A stretch of 12,762 bases of DNA from Nanobdellota archaeon (GTDB lineage: Archaea; Nanobdellota; Nanobdellia; SCGC-AAA011-G17; VGLX01). Position 1 is the first letter of the stretch. Each line of letters opens with the position of its first letter. The notes under the pieces were generated by a model. That model saw only the letters and a list, made by a program, of their open reading frames with translations. It made no database searches and had not been told where the DNA came from. The stretch spans positions 1 to 12,762 of the forward strand of contig JAHIPG010000117.1 in NCBI GenBank assembly GCA_018894775.1, given 5' to 3'. The position numbers were made by a program, and so were the translations under genes. Shown here piece after piece: positions 1-6,015 of the stretch.

Positions 1-522
1 GACAATATAACTAAACATCTTAACACACTAAAAGCATGGGATAAAGACAGCTACGAACACAGCCTACGTGTAGGACTATTAAGCATAAACATGGGATATG
101 AACTTAAACTCAATCATGATAACCTAGTATACGTAGGTCAAGGAGGTCTACTTCACGATATTGGTAAAAAAAATATCCCTTGGAAAATATTGACAAAAGA
201 TTCCAAATTAACCACAGAAGAAAAAGATGTGATGGATAAACATAGTTTATTCAGCTATGAAGAACTAGAAGGAGATAAATACAATATAATAAGAGAGATA
301 ACACTATACCACCATGGCTACAAAGAAGAACTTGCACTACAAACAGGAGCAAAAAGTATAAACCCTCTGTTGTATGAAATAGTCTCCTGCGCAGACATCT
401 ACGATGCACTCAAAAATCCAAGATGCTACAGAAAAGAAGCACTCTCAAAAGAAAAAGTTAGAAACACAATGAATCAAGAATTCAAAGGGTATAAAAGCTA
501 CATCTCCATGATGATAAAATAA
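1..522 (+). CDS. HD-GYP-like metal-dependent phosphohydrolase, 5' end outside window
   Basis: The reading frame is open from base 1, so the gene begins upstream and the Met at 91 is internal. It shows the HD-GYP layout: an early His (YEHSLRV, bases 49-69), the HD pair in GLLHDIGK (HD at 154-159), a conserved-type His in MDKHSLF, a His pair in LYHHGY (310-315) and ADIYDALKNPRCYRK near the end. HD-GYP proteins are phosphodiesterases that use a metal centre, classically on cyclic dinucleotides. The DGxGYP motif that should follow the His pair is shortened to HHGYKEE, so cyclic-di-GMP activity is doubtful and a generic HD phosphohydrolase is equally possible. Its TAA directly abuts the stop codon of the opposite-strand zinc-ribbon gene, with no intergenic base. 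Any N-terminal sensor domain is not visible. Confidence 0.8.
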   Translation, partial: DNITKHLNTLKAWDKDSYEHSLRVGLLSINMGYELKLNHDNLVYVGQGGLLHDIGKKNIPWKILTKDSKLTTEEKDVMDKHSLFSYEELEGDKYNIIREITLYHHGYKEELALQTGAKSINPLLYEIVSCADIYDALKNPRCYRKEALSKEKVRNTMNQEFKGYKSYISMMIK

Positions 523-672
523 CTAGTCCTGCTCAGGTTTCTCGTTACCCTGACCACATTTCTGGCAAAGCAAACCATCAATACTAATAGACTTCAATTT
601 AACCATACTTACCTTTTTACCACAAGAAGGACATACAAAAGTAACAACCTCATATTTCAATTTATCAGACAT
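523..672 (-). CDS. small zinc-ribbon protein
   Basis: A protein of 49 residues starting MSDKLKYEVV. Two CxxC knuckles (CPSCGKK and CQKCGQG) about 19 residues apart form a typical four-Cys zinc ribbon, so it probably binds one zinc and may contact nucleic acid or a protein complex; the partner is unknown. The frame can be extended upstream to 708, but that would overlap rps10 and add a hydrophobic stretch unlike a ribbon protein. Starting at 672 leaves 13 bases after the rps10 stop, fitting co-transcription and translational coupling with uS10. A start at 678 (MIMSDK) is also possible. No Shine-Dalgarno is visible. I do not recognise the family. Confidence 0.65.
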   Translation of the reverse strand: MSDKLKYEVVTFVCPSCGKKVSMVKLKSISIDGLLCQKCGQGNEKPEQD

Positions 673-685
673 AATCATGAAGAAA

Positions 686-994
686 TTAATCAAGCATCTG
701 AATCTCAACAGTAACGCCTTTAGGAATAGGAACCCTCATTATAAGCCTTAAAGCCCTCTCATCAACACCAAGATCAATAAGCCTTTTATGGACCCTCATC
801 TCAAAATTTTCCCATGAAGCCTTACCATCACCACAAGGACTTCTCCTTGTTGTAATCTTCATTCTCTTGGTAGGTATAGCAATCGGACCAGACATCTTAA
901 CCTTAGTTTTTTCAACAATGCCTTTTATAGAGTCTGTTATCTCATTCAACTTATCGATCTCCAGTGATGCTAATTTTATTCTTGCTTTTTCCAT
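686..994 (-). CDS. rps10: 30S ribosomal protein uS10
   Basis: A protein of 102 residues, the normal length for archaeal uS10, which lies in the head of the small ribosomal subunit. Recognisable family segments are the N-terminal ARIKLAS, the SGPIAIPTKRMKITTRRSPCGDGK loop region (given here only as positions 35-58) and the C-terminal VPIPKGVTVEIQML. In many archaea rps10 directly follows the EF-1A gene; here the order is kept but a metallopeptidase gene lies between them. The start has no Shine-Dalgarno, and a TATA box sits about 30-37 bases upstream, so the transcript is probably leaderless or nearly so. The zinc-ribbon gene follows after 13 bases and may share the transcript. Confidence 0.97.
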   Translation of the reverse strand: MEKARIKLASLEIDKLNEITDSIKGIVEKTKVKMSGPIAIPTKRMKITTRRSPCGDGKASWENFEMRVHKRLIDLGVDERALRLIMRVPIPKGVTVEIQMLD

Positions 995-1021
995 TTTTTC
1001 TTACACAAACAGAATTTTGAG

Positions 1022-1036
1022 TGTTTAAAAACCTTT
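1022..1036 (-). promoter_or_regulatory. rps10 promoter (BRE/TATA)
   Basis: Read on the minus strand the sequence is CGAAAGGTTTTTAAACAC, with GAAAGG as BRE and TTTTTAAA as TATA box. The box overlaps the last bases before the upstream gene's stop and lies about 30 bases before the rps10 ATG. This predicts a leader of less than 10 bases, matching the absence of a Shine-Dalgarno site. Confidence 0.7.
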
Positions 1037-1038
1037 CG

Positions 1039-2127
1039 TTAGGAAATCTGCTTATTCTCGAGGAAAGTAACCAGATTTTCAACAGAACCATATTTGTTCT
1101 CCAAAGCATAAAGATCCTCTGTAAAAAAACCAGTATATCTGATTAGACCTTCCTTCTGACCAAAAATTCTCATAAGGATTTTATATAGTGGAATCTGAAC
1201 TTTCATTATAGCCCTCTCAGCCAGACTAAATGGTTTGAACTCTTCCTTCAAATATAACTCTTTCATCTTATCAGGAATCTTAAGGACTTTTACAAAATCA
1301 ATATAATCCTTCTCCAACTTCTTAGCAGGAATGTCAGAATTATGCTTATCATATTTTTCAAATATGGTCTGACATTCTCTTCTGAGTCTTGAATACCTTG
1401 CACTTTGTATGAAGACCGGGTCACGAGTCATGAAGCCGGCAAGATGCGCTAAAACTTCTGCATCATTCTCCTTAAAGTAAGACTTTCTATGAGCCAACTC
1501 ATGAGCAGAAATGCTAAAAGACATGTAAGGCATCTGCCCAAAAAAATCAATCTCCCTTGAAAGAAGATTACAACCACCGAGAGCATGAGGGAAAATATAC
1601 TTCATAACTTTACTGTTCCTAACCTTTGAACTAGTCTTTTGCCTGACACCTTCTATCTTATAAATAATCTCATCTAATGTATCACTTGCAATCTTTGCCT
1701 CTTCCTGCATAGTATATTCCTTCTCTGTATAATCATAATTTATAGCATAACAAATATCATCAATTTTATGAAGCCGGGTCATAATGTCTGTATTGCCCCT
1801 TGGAGCATCCAGCTTTTCAGAAACATCTTTCTTACGGCTGATTCTAGGCCTGCAAAGAAAATCTAATCCTGCAGAACCAAGCATGCCCAACATCGTGTAA
1901 TTCATTACAGTCGCTGTATAATAAGGAATATGATAATTTATCGCAGAATAAACGTTATACAACCAATCATGTTTTATGATAGTCTCAACAGGAACTATAT
2001 CGAGACCGAAGCTTGCTGCAAAACACGCTAAGTTTACACCAAGACCTCCAATGATTATATCTGATGTGCTTACTGGTGAATATGTTGCCAGATTAGGAAC
2101 CTTGTAAGTCTTATCTTTCTTTGCCAT
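1039..2127 (-). CDS. membrane-anchored HELAH metallopeptidase, DUF3810-like
   Basis: A protein of 362 residues. The N-terminal third has two hydrophobic segments (about 23-47 and 68-91), suggesting membrane anchoring. The probable catalytic site is SAHELAHRKSYFKENDAE at about 207-224: an HExxH zinc motif (H209, E210, H213) followed by a candidate third ligand (E220 or E224) and then VLAHLAGFM. This spacing resembles DUF3810, where HELAHQ is followed by an E-x-EANFLAYLA stretch. Family assignment is from motif memory, not a search. The rest is helical and charged. The gene sits between tuf and rps10, a position unrelated to translation, and has its own TATA box about 27-35 bases before the ATG and no Shine-Dalgarno. 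Substrate and side of membrane are unknown. Confidence 0.7.
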   Translation of the reverse strand: MAKKDKTYKVPNLATYSPVSTSDIIIGGLGVNLACFAASFGLDIVPVETIIKHDWLYNVYSAINYHIPYYTATVMNYTMLGMLGSAGLDFLCRPRISRKKDVSEKLDAPRGNTDIMTRLHKIDDICYAINYDYTEKEYTMQEEAKIASDTLDEIIYKIEGVRQKTSSKVRNSKVMKYIFPHALGGCNLLSREIDFFGQMPYMSFSISAHELAHRKSYFKENDAEVLAHLAGFMTRDPVFIQSARYSRLRRECQTIFEKYDKHNSDIPAKKLEKDYIDFVKVLKIPDKMKELYLKEEFKPFSLAERAIMKVQIPLYKILMRIFGQKEGLIRYTGFFTEDLYALENKYGSVENLVTFLENKQIS

Positions 2128-2149
2128 CTTAAGAAAAGGGTTTTCCTAG

Positions 2150-2168
2150 ATGATATATAAACCTTGCT
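2150..2168 (-). promoter_or_regulatory. promoter of the metallopeptidase gene
   Basis: On the minus strand AGCAAGGTTTATATATCATC gives a BRE-like AAGG and a TATA box (TTTATATAT). It lies about 27-35 bases upstream of the ATG at 2127, predicting a very short leader. A 10-base palindrome TTACTAGTAA (2181-2190) lies roughly 20 bases upstream of the box and could be a regulator site. Confidence 0.65.
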
Positions 2169-2202
2169 ATTTTTAATTACTTACTAGTAATAGTTTTTTA
2201 GA

Positions 2203-2234
2203 AGAAATATTAAAAGAAAAAAAGTAAAAAAGGT
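2203..2234 (-). terminator. T-rich terminator after tuf
   Basis: Immediately after the tuf stop the minus-strand transcript enters a run of T interrupted by single A and C bases (TTTTTTACTTTTTTTCTTTT). Archaeal RNA polymerase terminates on such T tracts without a hairpin. It separates tuf from the peptidase gene downstream. Confidence 0.7.
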
Positions 2235-2235
2235 C

Positions 2236-3519
2236 TTAAGCCTTCTGTACCAGGTCGATACACATACCTGCAGCGACTGTAGATCCAGCGTCTCTGATAG
2301 CGAACCTGGACATCTGAGGAATCTCAGACTGCTTCTCAAGAACAAGCGGTTTTGTTGGTATAATCTTAACGATTGCTGCGTCTCCGTTCTTGATGAAATC
2401 TGGGTTCTCTTCTTTAGTTGCTCCTGTTGCAGGGTCTAGCTTCTTCTCGATCTTATCGAATCTACATGCTACCTGTGCTGTGTGTACGTGGAATACTGGT
2501 GTGTATCCTGCTGTAATAACAGTTGGGTGGTTCAAGATAACCATCTGTGCTGTAAATTCACTTACAACTTTAGGCGGATTATCTACATGTCCGAGTACGT
2601 CTCCTCTTGCGATATCTTTTTTACCAATCCCTCTTACACTAAATCCTATGTTGTCCCCAGGGATTGCTTCTTTGATATCTTCATGATGCATCTCTATACT
2701 CTTACATTCTCCGGTTACACCTGTTCCTTCTCTAGCAGGTACAAAAATAACTTTGTCACCTACTTTCATCTTACCAGTTTCAACTCTTCCTACTGGAACA
2801 ACTCCAATACCTGTGATGCTGTATACATCCTGGATTGGTATCCTTAATGGTAGTTCGGTTGGTTTCTCTGGTTCTTTGAATAGGTCTAGCTGTTCTCTTA
2901 CAGTTGGTCCTGTATACCAAGCCATGTTCTCTGATTTCTTGAAGACATTGTCTCCTTGCAGAGCTGATGCTGGTATGAAAGGGATGTCATCAACTTTGTA
3001 TCCGATACCTTTCAGAACTTCTGAAACAGACTCTTTAACAGCTTTGTACTTTGCTTCGTCATATTTTACAGAGTCCATCTTGTTAACGATAACTGCTATC
3101 TGGTTTACACCAAGTGTCTTACATAGCCAGATGTGCTCTTTGGTCTGTGCCATGACACCTTCTGCAGCTGCAACAACCAGAAATCCTACATCAGCCTGTG
3201 ATGCACCTGTAATCATGTTCTTAACAAAGTCTTTGTGTCCTGGTGCGTCAATAACAGTATATTCAAACTTGTCTGTTACGAATTTTTTGTGCATCAGGTC
3301 AATTGTTACTCCTCTTTCTCTTTCTTCTTTCAGGTTATCCATAATGAACGCGAATTCGAAACCAGACTTACCTAGCTGCTGTGCTAGATCTTTTAGCTTC
3401 CTCATAGCCTGTTCATCGATAGCTCCTGAATCGTATAAGAGTCTACCAACTGTTGTAGACTTACCATGGTCTACATGCCCCACGAATACTACATTAATGT
3501 GTGGTTTTTCTTTTGCCAT
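2236..3519 (-). CDS. tuf: translation elongation factor 1-alpha (aEF1A)
   Basis: The GTPase that delivers aminoacyl-tRNA to the ribosome. The 427-residue length is normal for archaeal EF-1A. All G motifs are present: GHVDHGKST at 14-22 (P-loop), the switch I region ending RERGVTID at 67-74, DAPGH at 91-95, NKMD at 146-149 and a SAL motif near 205. Beta-barrel domains II and III follow, including the VGRVETG and GDNIGFSVRG segments. The start is supported by a Shine-Dalgarno GGAGGA 11 bases upstream and by a strong promoter. Codon choice differs from the AT-rich neighbours (more CTG and GGT), as expected for a highly expressed gene. Long reading frames on the opposite strand are a by-product of this bias. 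Confidence 0.98.
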   Translation of the reverse strand: MAKEKPHINVVFVGHVDHGKSTTVGRLLYDSGAIDEQAMRKLKDLAQQLGKSGFEFAFIMDNLKEERERGVTIDLMHKKFVTDKFEYTVIDAPGHKDFVKNMITGASQADVGFLVVAAAEGVMAQTKEHIWLCKTLGVNQIAVIVNKMDSVKYDEAKYKAVKESVSEVLKGIGYKVDDIPFIPASALQGDNVFKKSENMAWYTGPTVREQLDLFKEPEKPTELPLRIPIQDVYSITGIGVVPVGRVETGKMKVGDKVIFVPAREGTGVTGECKSIEMHHEDIKEAIPGDNIGFSVRGIGKKDIARGDVLGHVDNPPKVVSEFTAQMVILNHPTVITAGYTPVFHVHTAQVACRFDKIEKKLDPATGATKEENPDFIKNGDAAIVKIIPTKPLVLEKQSEIPQMSRFAIRDAGSTVAAGMCIDLVQKA

Positions 3520-3530
3520 TTTATCTATAT

Positions 3531-3536
3531 TCCTCC
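3531..3536 (-). promoter_or_regulatory. tuf ribosome binding site
   Basis: GGAGGA on the minus strand, 11 bases before the ATG at 3519. This is the only gene of the left minus-strand block with an obvious Shine-Dalgarno; its neighbours look leaderless. Confidence 0.75.
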
Positions 3537-3585
3537 AAATTTTTTAGTTATTATGATAACTATTTGCTTACAAAAAAATTGGGTA

Positions 3586-3600
3586 ATTTATAAACCTTTT
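3586..3600 (-). promoter_or_regulatory. tuf promoter (BRE/TATA)
   Basis: Minus-strand AAAAGGTTTATAAATTACC is a near-ideal archaeal promoter: AAAGG as BRE and TTTATAAAT as TATA box. It lies about 70 bases before the tuf ATG, leaving a leader of about 40-45 bases that carries the Shine-Dalgarno. Confidence 0.8.
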
Positions 3601-3740
3601 GGTTTTTTCTTGGTTTTACCTATTATAAGAGAGTGTCTGAAATTATTCCAGAATGGCCCTAATAGCCTTGTTTTGAGTCTGTAAATGCCTGTTTTTAGGC
3701 TCTAGAAGGCTTATAGAGCGGTTTTATGGGTAAAAAAATC
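3601..3740 (+). other. intergenic region with two small hairpins, no gene found
   Basis: This stretch lies between the divergent tuf and kinase-operon promoters. It carries a GCCT/AGGC hairpin (3687-3690 with 3697-3700) next to and sharing bases with a GCTCTA/TAGAGC hairpin (3699-3704 with 3714-3719), so the two are mutually exclusive. A TATA-like TATTATAAG occurs at 3620-3628. No reading frame with a plausible start was found. It could encode a small RNA, but nothing identifies one. Confidence 0.35.
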
Positions 3741-3757
3741 GAAACCTTTATATATTA
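3741..3757 (+). promoter_or_regulatory. promoter of the kinase operon
   Basis: GAAACC followed by TTTATATATTA forms a BRE plus TATA box. The transcription start expected about 25 bases beyond the box falls at about 3775-3780, inside or at the edge of the palindrome at 3758-3779. The leader to the ATG at 3828 would be about 50 bases. Confidence 0.75.
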
Positions 3758-3779
3758 GTTACTACAATATAGTAGTAAC
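3758..3779 (+). promoter_or_regulatory. 22-base perfect palindrome at the start site, probable operator
   Basis: The arms GTTACTAC (3758-3765) and GTAGTAAC (3772-3779) are exact reverse complements around the spacer AATATA. The palindrome begins right after the TATA box and covers the expected transcription start, the classic position for a dimeric repressor to block polymerase. It is too AT-rich to be a good RNA hairpin terminator. The half-site TTACTA also occurs in the palindrome TTACTAGTAA at 2181-2190. Confidence 0.65.
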
Positions 3780-3827
3780 AAAAATGGTTTGTTCCGGTTC
3801 CAGAAAAATCGGGAGGAGGTCCAAAAA

Positions 3828-4061
3828 ATGAAAAAAATAAATTTAGAAAATATAACTAAAAAATATGGAATGTTAGAACTAGGACAAGATGAATTTCTAG
3901 TAGAAGTAAAAAATCCTAAAACAGGAAAACCAGAAGCTAAAGTTAGGTTGTATGACATACTACAGGAAAAAAGAACAGGCGACCATTACTTAAGAGAACC
4001 TGGCACAGAAACAATGTTTAGGTATGACTTACTGAAAAAACCTGAAGAAATACAATACTAA
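3828..4061 (+). CDS. small hypothetical protein, first gene of kinase operon
   Basis: A protein of 77 residues beginning MKKINLENITKKYG. The start is set by a strong Shine-Dalgarno (GGGAGGAGGT, 3811-3820) 7 bases before the ATG at 3828. An upstream in-frame TTG at 3789 would place that site inside the coding region and is rejected. The protein is charged with no signal peptide, membrane segment or Cys. The central part (ELGQDEFLVEVKNPKTGKPE) looks like beta strands joined by a KTGKPE turn. No family is recognised. It is followed after 5 bases by the next gene, so they are probably co-transcribed and translationally coupled. Being first behind a palindrome-controlled promoter, it might be a regulator, but no DNA-binding motif is seen. 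Confidence 0.7.
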   Translation: MKKINLENITKKYGMLELGQDEFLVEVKNPKTGKPEAKVRLYDILQEKRTGDHYLREPGTETMFRYDLLKKPEEIQY

Positions 4062-4066
4062 GTAAG

Positions 4067-4339
4067 ATGGGAAAAGACATAAGCTGCTACCTTAGCAGAC
4101 ATCAAGGAAGAGGAGCATTTGTAGGACTAGCCAGCAGGCTAAAAAGCGCTGAAGAGGTAGTTGAAGTAATGACCGCAATAGGAAAACAATACATGGAAAC
4201 CCATAGAGGATTCAACATGAGAAACGTTGAGGAACACAAAGACGCTTATGCCAGACAGATATACGAAGCAATAGAGGGAATAAAAACAATCCCAGAGGAA
4301 ATAAAAGACAAATTCAAATCATATGCTAAAATATACTAA
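4067..4339 (+). CDS. small hypothetical helical protein, possibly N-terminal part of the kinase
   Basis: A protein of 90 residues, MGKDISCYLSRHQGRGAF at the start, mostly predicted helical with a mixed charge (EEVVEVMTAIGKQYMETH, EEIKDKFKSYAKIY). No recognised family. There is no clear Shine-Dalgarno; translation probably relies on coupling to the gene ending 5 bases before. Its TAA is followed, in the same frame and without another stop, by eleven codons (NERRPIKDLNF) and then the kinase-like sequence. The kinase lacks an ATG, so these two may be one gene broken by a single nonsense codon or one product read through the stop. Confidence 0.6.
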   Translation: MGKDISCYLSRHQGRGAFVGLASRLKSAEEVVEVMTAIGKQYMETHRGFNMRNVEEHKDAYARQIYEAIEGIKTIPEEIKDKFKSYAKIY

Positions 4340-4372
4340 AATGAAAGACGTCCGATTAAAGATCTTAACTTC

Positions 4373-5086
4373 TTGGAATTCGGACCTCCAAGAAAATATC
4401 CAGCTGAAGAGGGCTCGTGCCTGACATGGGCCCTTGACAGCTACCAAAAAATGAAAAACGCAAAACCAAACACGGAAGGAAAATTATTGAAAGATTATCT
4501 CCCTTTAATAGACCCTAGCCTAAAGTTCAAGCAATTCTATGGTGAAGGATCTTTTGGAATGGTAATGAGAACAAATAAGGATAATGAGGATTATAGGCTA
4601 AAAATAAGCAAAATTGATCCTGAAACAGGAAACTATTATCCTCTTGATGATGAATATCAAAAATTAGAAGATTTGGTAGATTCAGGTGTAACGCCTAAGC
4701 CGGTAAATCTCTATGATAATGTCCCAGCTGCATACATTGACAAAGAATCTATGCCTTACAAGTTTTTTGAAGGCAATAAAGGACAGAATGCTTATACTAC
4801 CAAAGTCATAGAAGGAAAAGCTTTGTTTGAAGCTGATAAATTAAACAGATTTTCTTTAGAACGGAGTCTAAGGACTATGCTGGATAAAATTCATGCAAAA
4901 GGGTATGAGTTCAGGCTTCCAGAATCTGACATCAACGGTAAGAACATTTTGCTCGGAAACGATGGAAAGCTATACCTGATAGACCCTATGATGTTGACAA
5001 AAAGAGATGAATCAGCTGAAGGACTAACTGATGAAGAAAGAATTGCCATAGATAGAATACTGACAATCTATGGTGAAAAATGGTAG
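4373..5086 (+). CDS. atypical protein-kinase-like protein
   Basis: A small kinase fold, 237 residues from a TTG. Visible elements are a glycine loop GEGSFGMV (57-64), an ATP-anchoring Lys in YRLKISK (K77), a candidate helix C Glu in DDEYQKLEDL (E94), a catalytic loop IHAKGYEFRLPESDINGKN in which D186 and N191 have the D-x4-N spacing of classical kinases, and IDPMM (D204) in place of DFG. The Lys two residues after the catalytic Asp is Asn here, and DFG is replaced, as in RIO-like, aminoglycoside-kinase-like or LPS-kinase-like proteins. It could phosphorylate a protein or a small molecule. The start is uncertain: TTG at 4373 has no Shine-Dalgarno, the open frame extends back to the previous gene's stop, and that upstream part reads like protein. 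It ends shortly before the HerA operon promoter. Confidence 0.7.
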   Translation: MEFGPPRKYPAEEGSCLTWALDSYQKMKNAKPNTEGKLLKDYLPLIDPSLKFKQFYGEGSFGMVMRTNKDNEDYRLKISKIDPETGNYYPLDDEYQKLEDLVDSGVTPKPVNLYDNVPAAYIDKESMPYKFFEGNKGQNAYTTKVIEGKALFEADKLNRFSLERSLRTMLDKIHAKGYEFRLPESDINGKNILLGNDGKLYLIDPMMLTKRDESAEGLTDEERIAIDRILTIYGEKW

Positions 5087-5145
5087 CTGAAAAGGTTTCT
5101 AAAAACGGAAAACCCCTCGGAATACCTGAAACACCCCTGAAAAAG

Positions 5146-5162
5146 CCACTACTGTAAAGTGG
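5146..5162 (+). repeat. short inverted repeat between kinase gene and HerA operon promoter
   Basis: Arms CCACT (5146-5150) and AGTGG (5158-5162) around seven bases. It may be a weak transcript-end hairpin for the kinase operon or a regulator site 9 bases upstream of the BRE. Five-base arms can occur by chance. Confidence 0.3.
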
Positions 5163-5170
5163 TAAAAAAC

Positions 5171-5185
5171 GAAAGGTTTATAAAT
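5171..5185 (+). promoter_or_regulatory. promoter of the coiled-coil/HerA operon
   Basis: GAAAGG followed by TTTATAAAT is an almost exact copy of the BRE and TATA core of the tuf promoter. The expected start is near 5208, giving a leader of about 38 bases before the ATG at 5246. A strong promoter immediately upstream shows the operon is transcribed separately from the kinase. Confidence 0.8.
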
Positions 5186-5245
5186 AGGCCAAACACTAAG
5201 AATAGCACAAAAAAATCGTTAAAAAAATTTGAGGTAAACAAAAAA

Positions 5246-5728
5246 ATGTCACAAGAACAAAAACCAGATGTAGGATTCATGTCAGACCTGATCAAAGACA
5301 AACAGGTAAACCCTGTTGACATACAGCAATTGCTCAAACAAATCAAAGGCGGAAGCAACGACCAAGCATTTGAAAAGATGCAAGGTGAAAAAACAGAATC
5401 ACTAAAAAAGTCGATTGAAGACATCCACACACTCATAAAACAAAGGGAAAAACTCAGCAACGAACTTCTAGCAGATATGGACAAGATAAAATTCGAAATC
5501 GGAGCCATAATCACAAAAGTATCAACAGAGCTAGGCGGAGTCGAAAGCCAGAAAGAACAGATCCTGCTTAAACAAAAACAAGTTGAGATAGAAGAAGTAA
5601 AAGTCCAGGAAAAACTAAACTGCTGGAGAGACATCGCAGCACTGAAGCAAGAGCTAAGAGAAAGAGAACAAGAGCTCAAAGAAAAAGAAAGCAGATTAGG
5701 AATGATTGATAACCTAATCGGAGCCTAA
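5246..5728 (+). CDS. coiled-coil protein, first gene of HerA operon
   Basis: A protein of 160 residues starting MSQEQKPDVGFMSDL. From about residue 45 to the end it is a long heptad-like coiled coil rich in E, K, Q and L (for example LKQELREREQELKEKESRL), with one Cys (NCWRD). The N-terminal 40 residues are not coiled coil. The ATG at 5246 follows GAGGT at 5231-5235; the same frame extends back to a GTG at 5159, but that would span the promoter. Stop and next start are 2 bases apart. Function unknown. Its place directly before a second coiled-coil protein and a HerA-like ATPase suggests a structural or adaptor partner of the ATPase ring. Confidence 0.8.
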   Translation: MSQEQKPDVGFMSDLIKDKQVNPVDIQQLLKQIKGGSNDQAFEKMQGEKTESLKKSIEDIHTLIKQREKLSNELLADMDKIKFEIGAIITKVSTELGGVESQKEQILLKQKQVEIEEVKVQEKLNCWRDIAALKQELREREQELKEKESRLGMIDNLIGA

Positions 5729-5730
5729 AA

Positions 5731-6015
5731 ATGACAGTTTTTAACGAATCTGAAAAACTTCAAAAAAAAGTAGATCAATTCATAATTGACTACCTTAAAC
5801 TAGAATATGGTGATCCAGATCAAGAGAGAGCGCACACAATATACACCCTGGCAAAAGCAAAACTCGACAGGATCAAAAAGATTGAAGAAAAATTTCAAGA
5901 GCTTACACCAAAGATTGCAAAAACAATAAGCAAAGATTATCAAAACATCGGACACCTCTGGAAAGAATACCAGGACCTGAAAAAAGAATATTTACTATAC
6001 ATTGAGGAAGAATGA
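5731..6015 (+). CDS. short helical/coiled-coil protein, second gene of HerA operon
   Basis: A protein of 94 residues, MTVFNESEKLQKKVDQF at the start, predicted entirely alpha-helical and charged (KAKLDRIKKIEEKFQELTP, HLWKEYQDLKKEYLLYIEEE). No membrane segment, Cys or known motif. A GGAG lies 8 bases before the ATG, inside the end of the previous gene. Its stop overlaps the HerA start (ATGA at 6012-6015), a sign of strict translational coupling and probably of fixed stoichiometry with the ATPase. It may form a small complex with the preceding coiled-coil protein. Function not recognised. Confidence 0.8.
   Translation: MTVFNESEKLQKKVDQFIIDYLKLEYGDPDQERAHTIYTLAKAKLDRIKKIEEKFQELTPKIAKTISKDYQNIGHLWKEYQDLKKEYLLYIEEE

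Noticed and set aside
673..708. N-terminal extension of the zinc-ribbon protein into rps10
   Set aside because: It overlaps the uS10 end and adds a hydrophobic stretch foreign to a ribbon protein; starts at 672 or 678 avoid the overlap.
2390..3547. Long plus-strand open frames opposite tuf, up to 264 codons
   Set aside because: They are antisense to a certain EF-1A gene whose biased codons avoid stops on the other strand; products are Ser/Thr/Leu-rich with no motif or ribosome site.
3789..3827. TTG start upstream of the 77-residue gene
   Set aside because: The strong Shine-Dalgarno at 3811-3820 would lie inside the coding region and fits the ATG at 3828.
4341..4424. ATG 4341 as the kinase start
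   Set aside because: It is in a different frame from the kinase and stops after 27 codons; use would require a frameshift.
5159..5245. GTG start for the first coiled-coil protein
   Set aside because: It would place the BRE/TATA promoter within the gene; GAGGT and the ATG at 5246 give a normal start.
5149..5679. 176-codon minus-strand frame opposite the first coiled-coil gene
   Set aside because: Ser/Phe/Cys-rich shadow of a Glu/Lys-rich coiled coil; the plus strand has a promoter, ribosome site and operon context.
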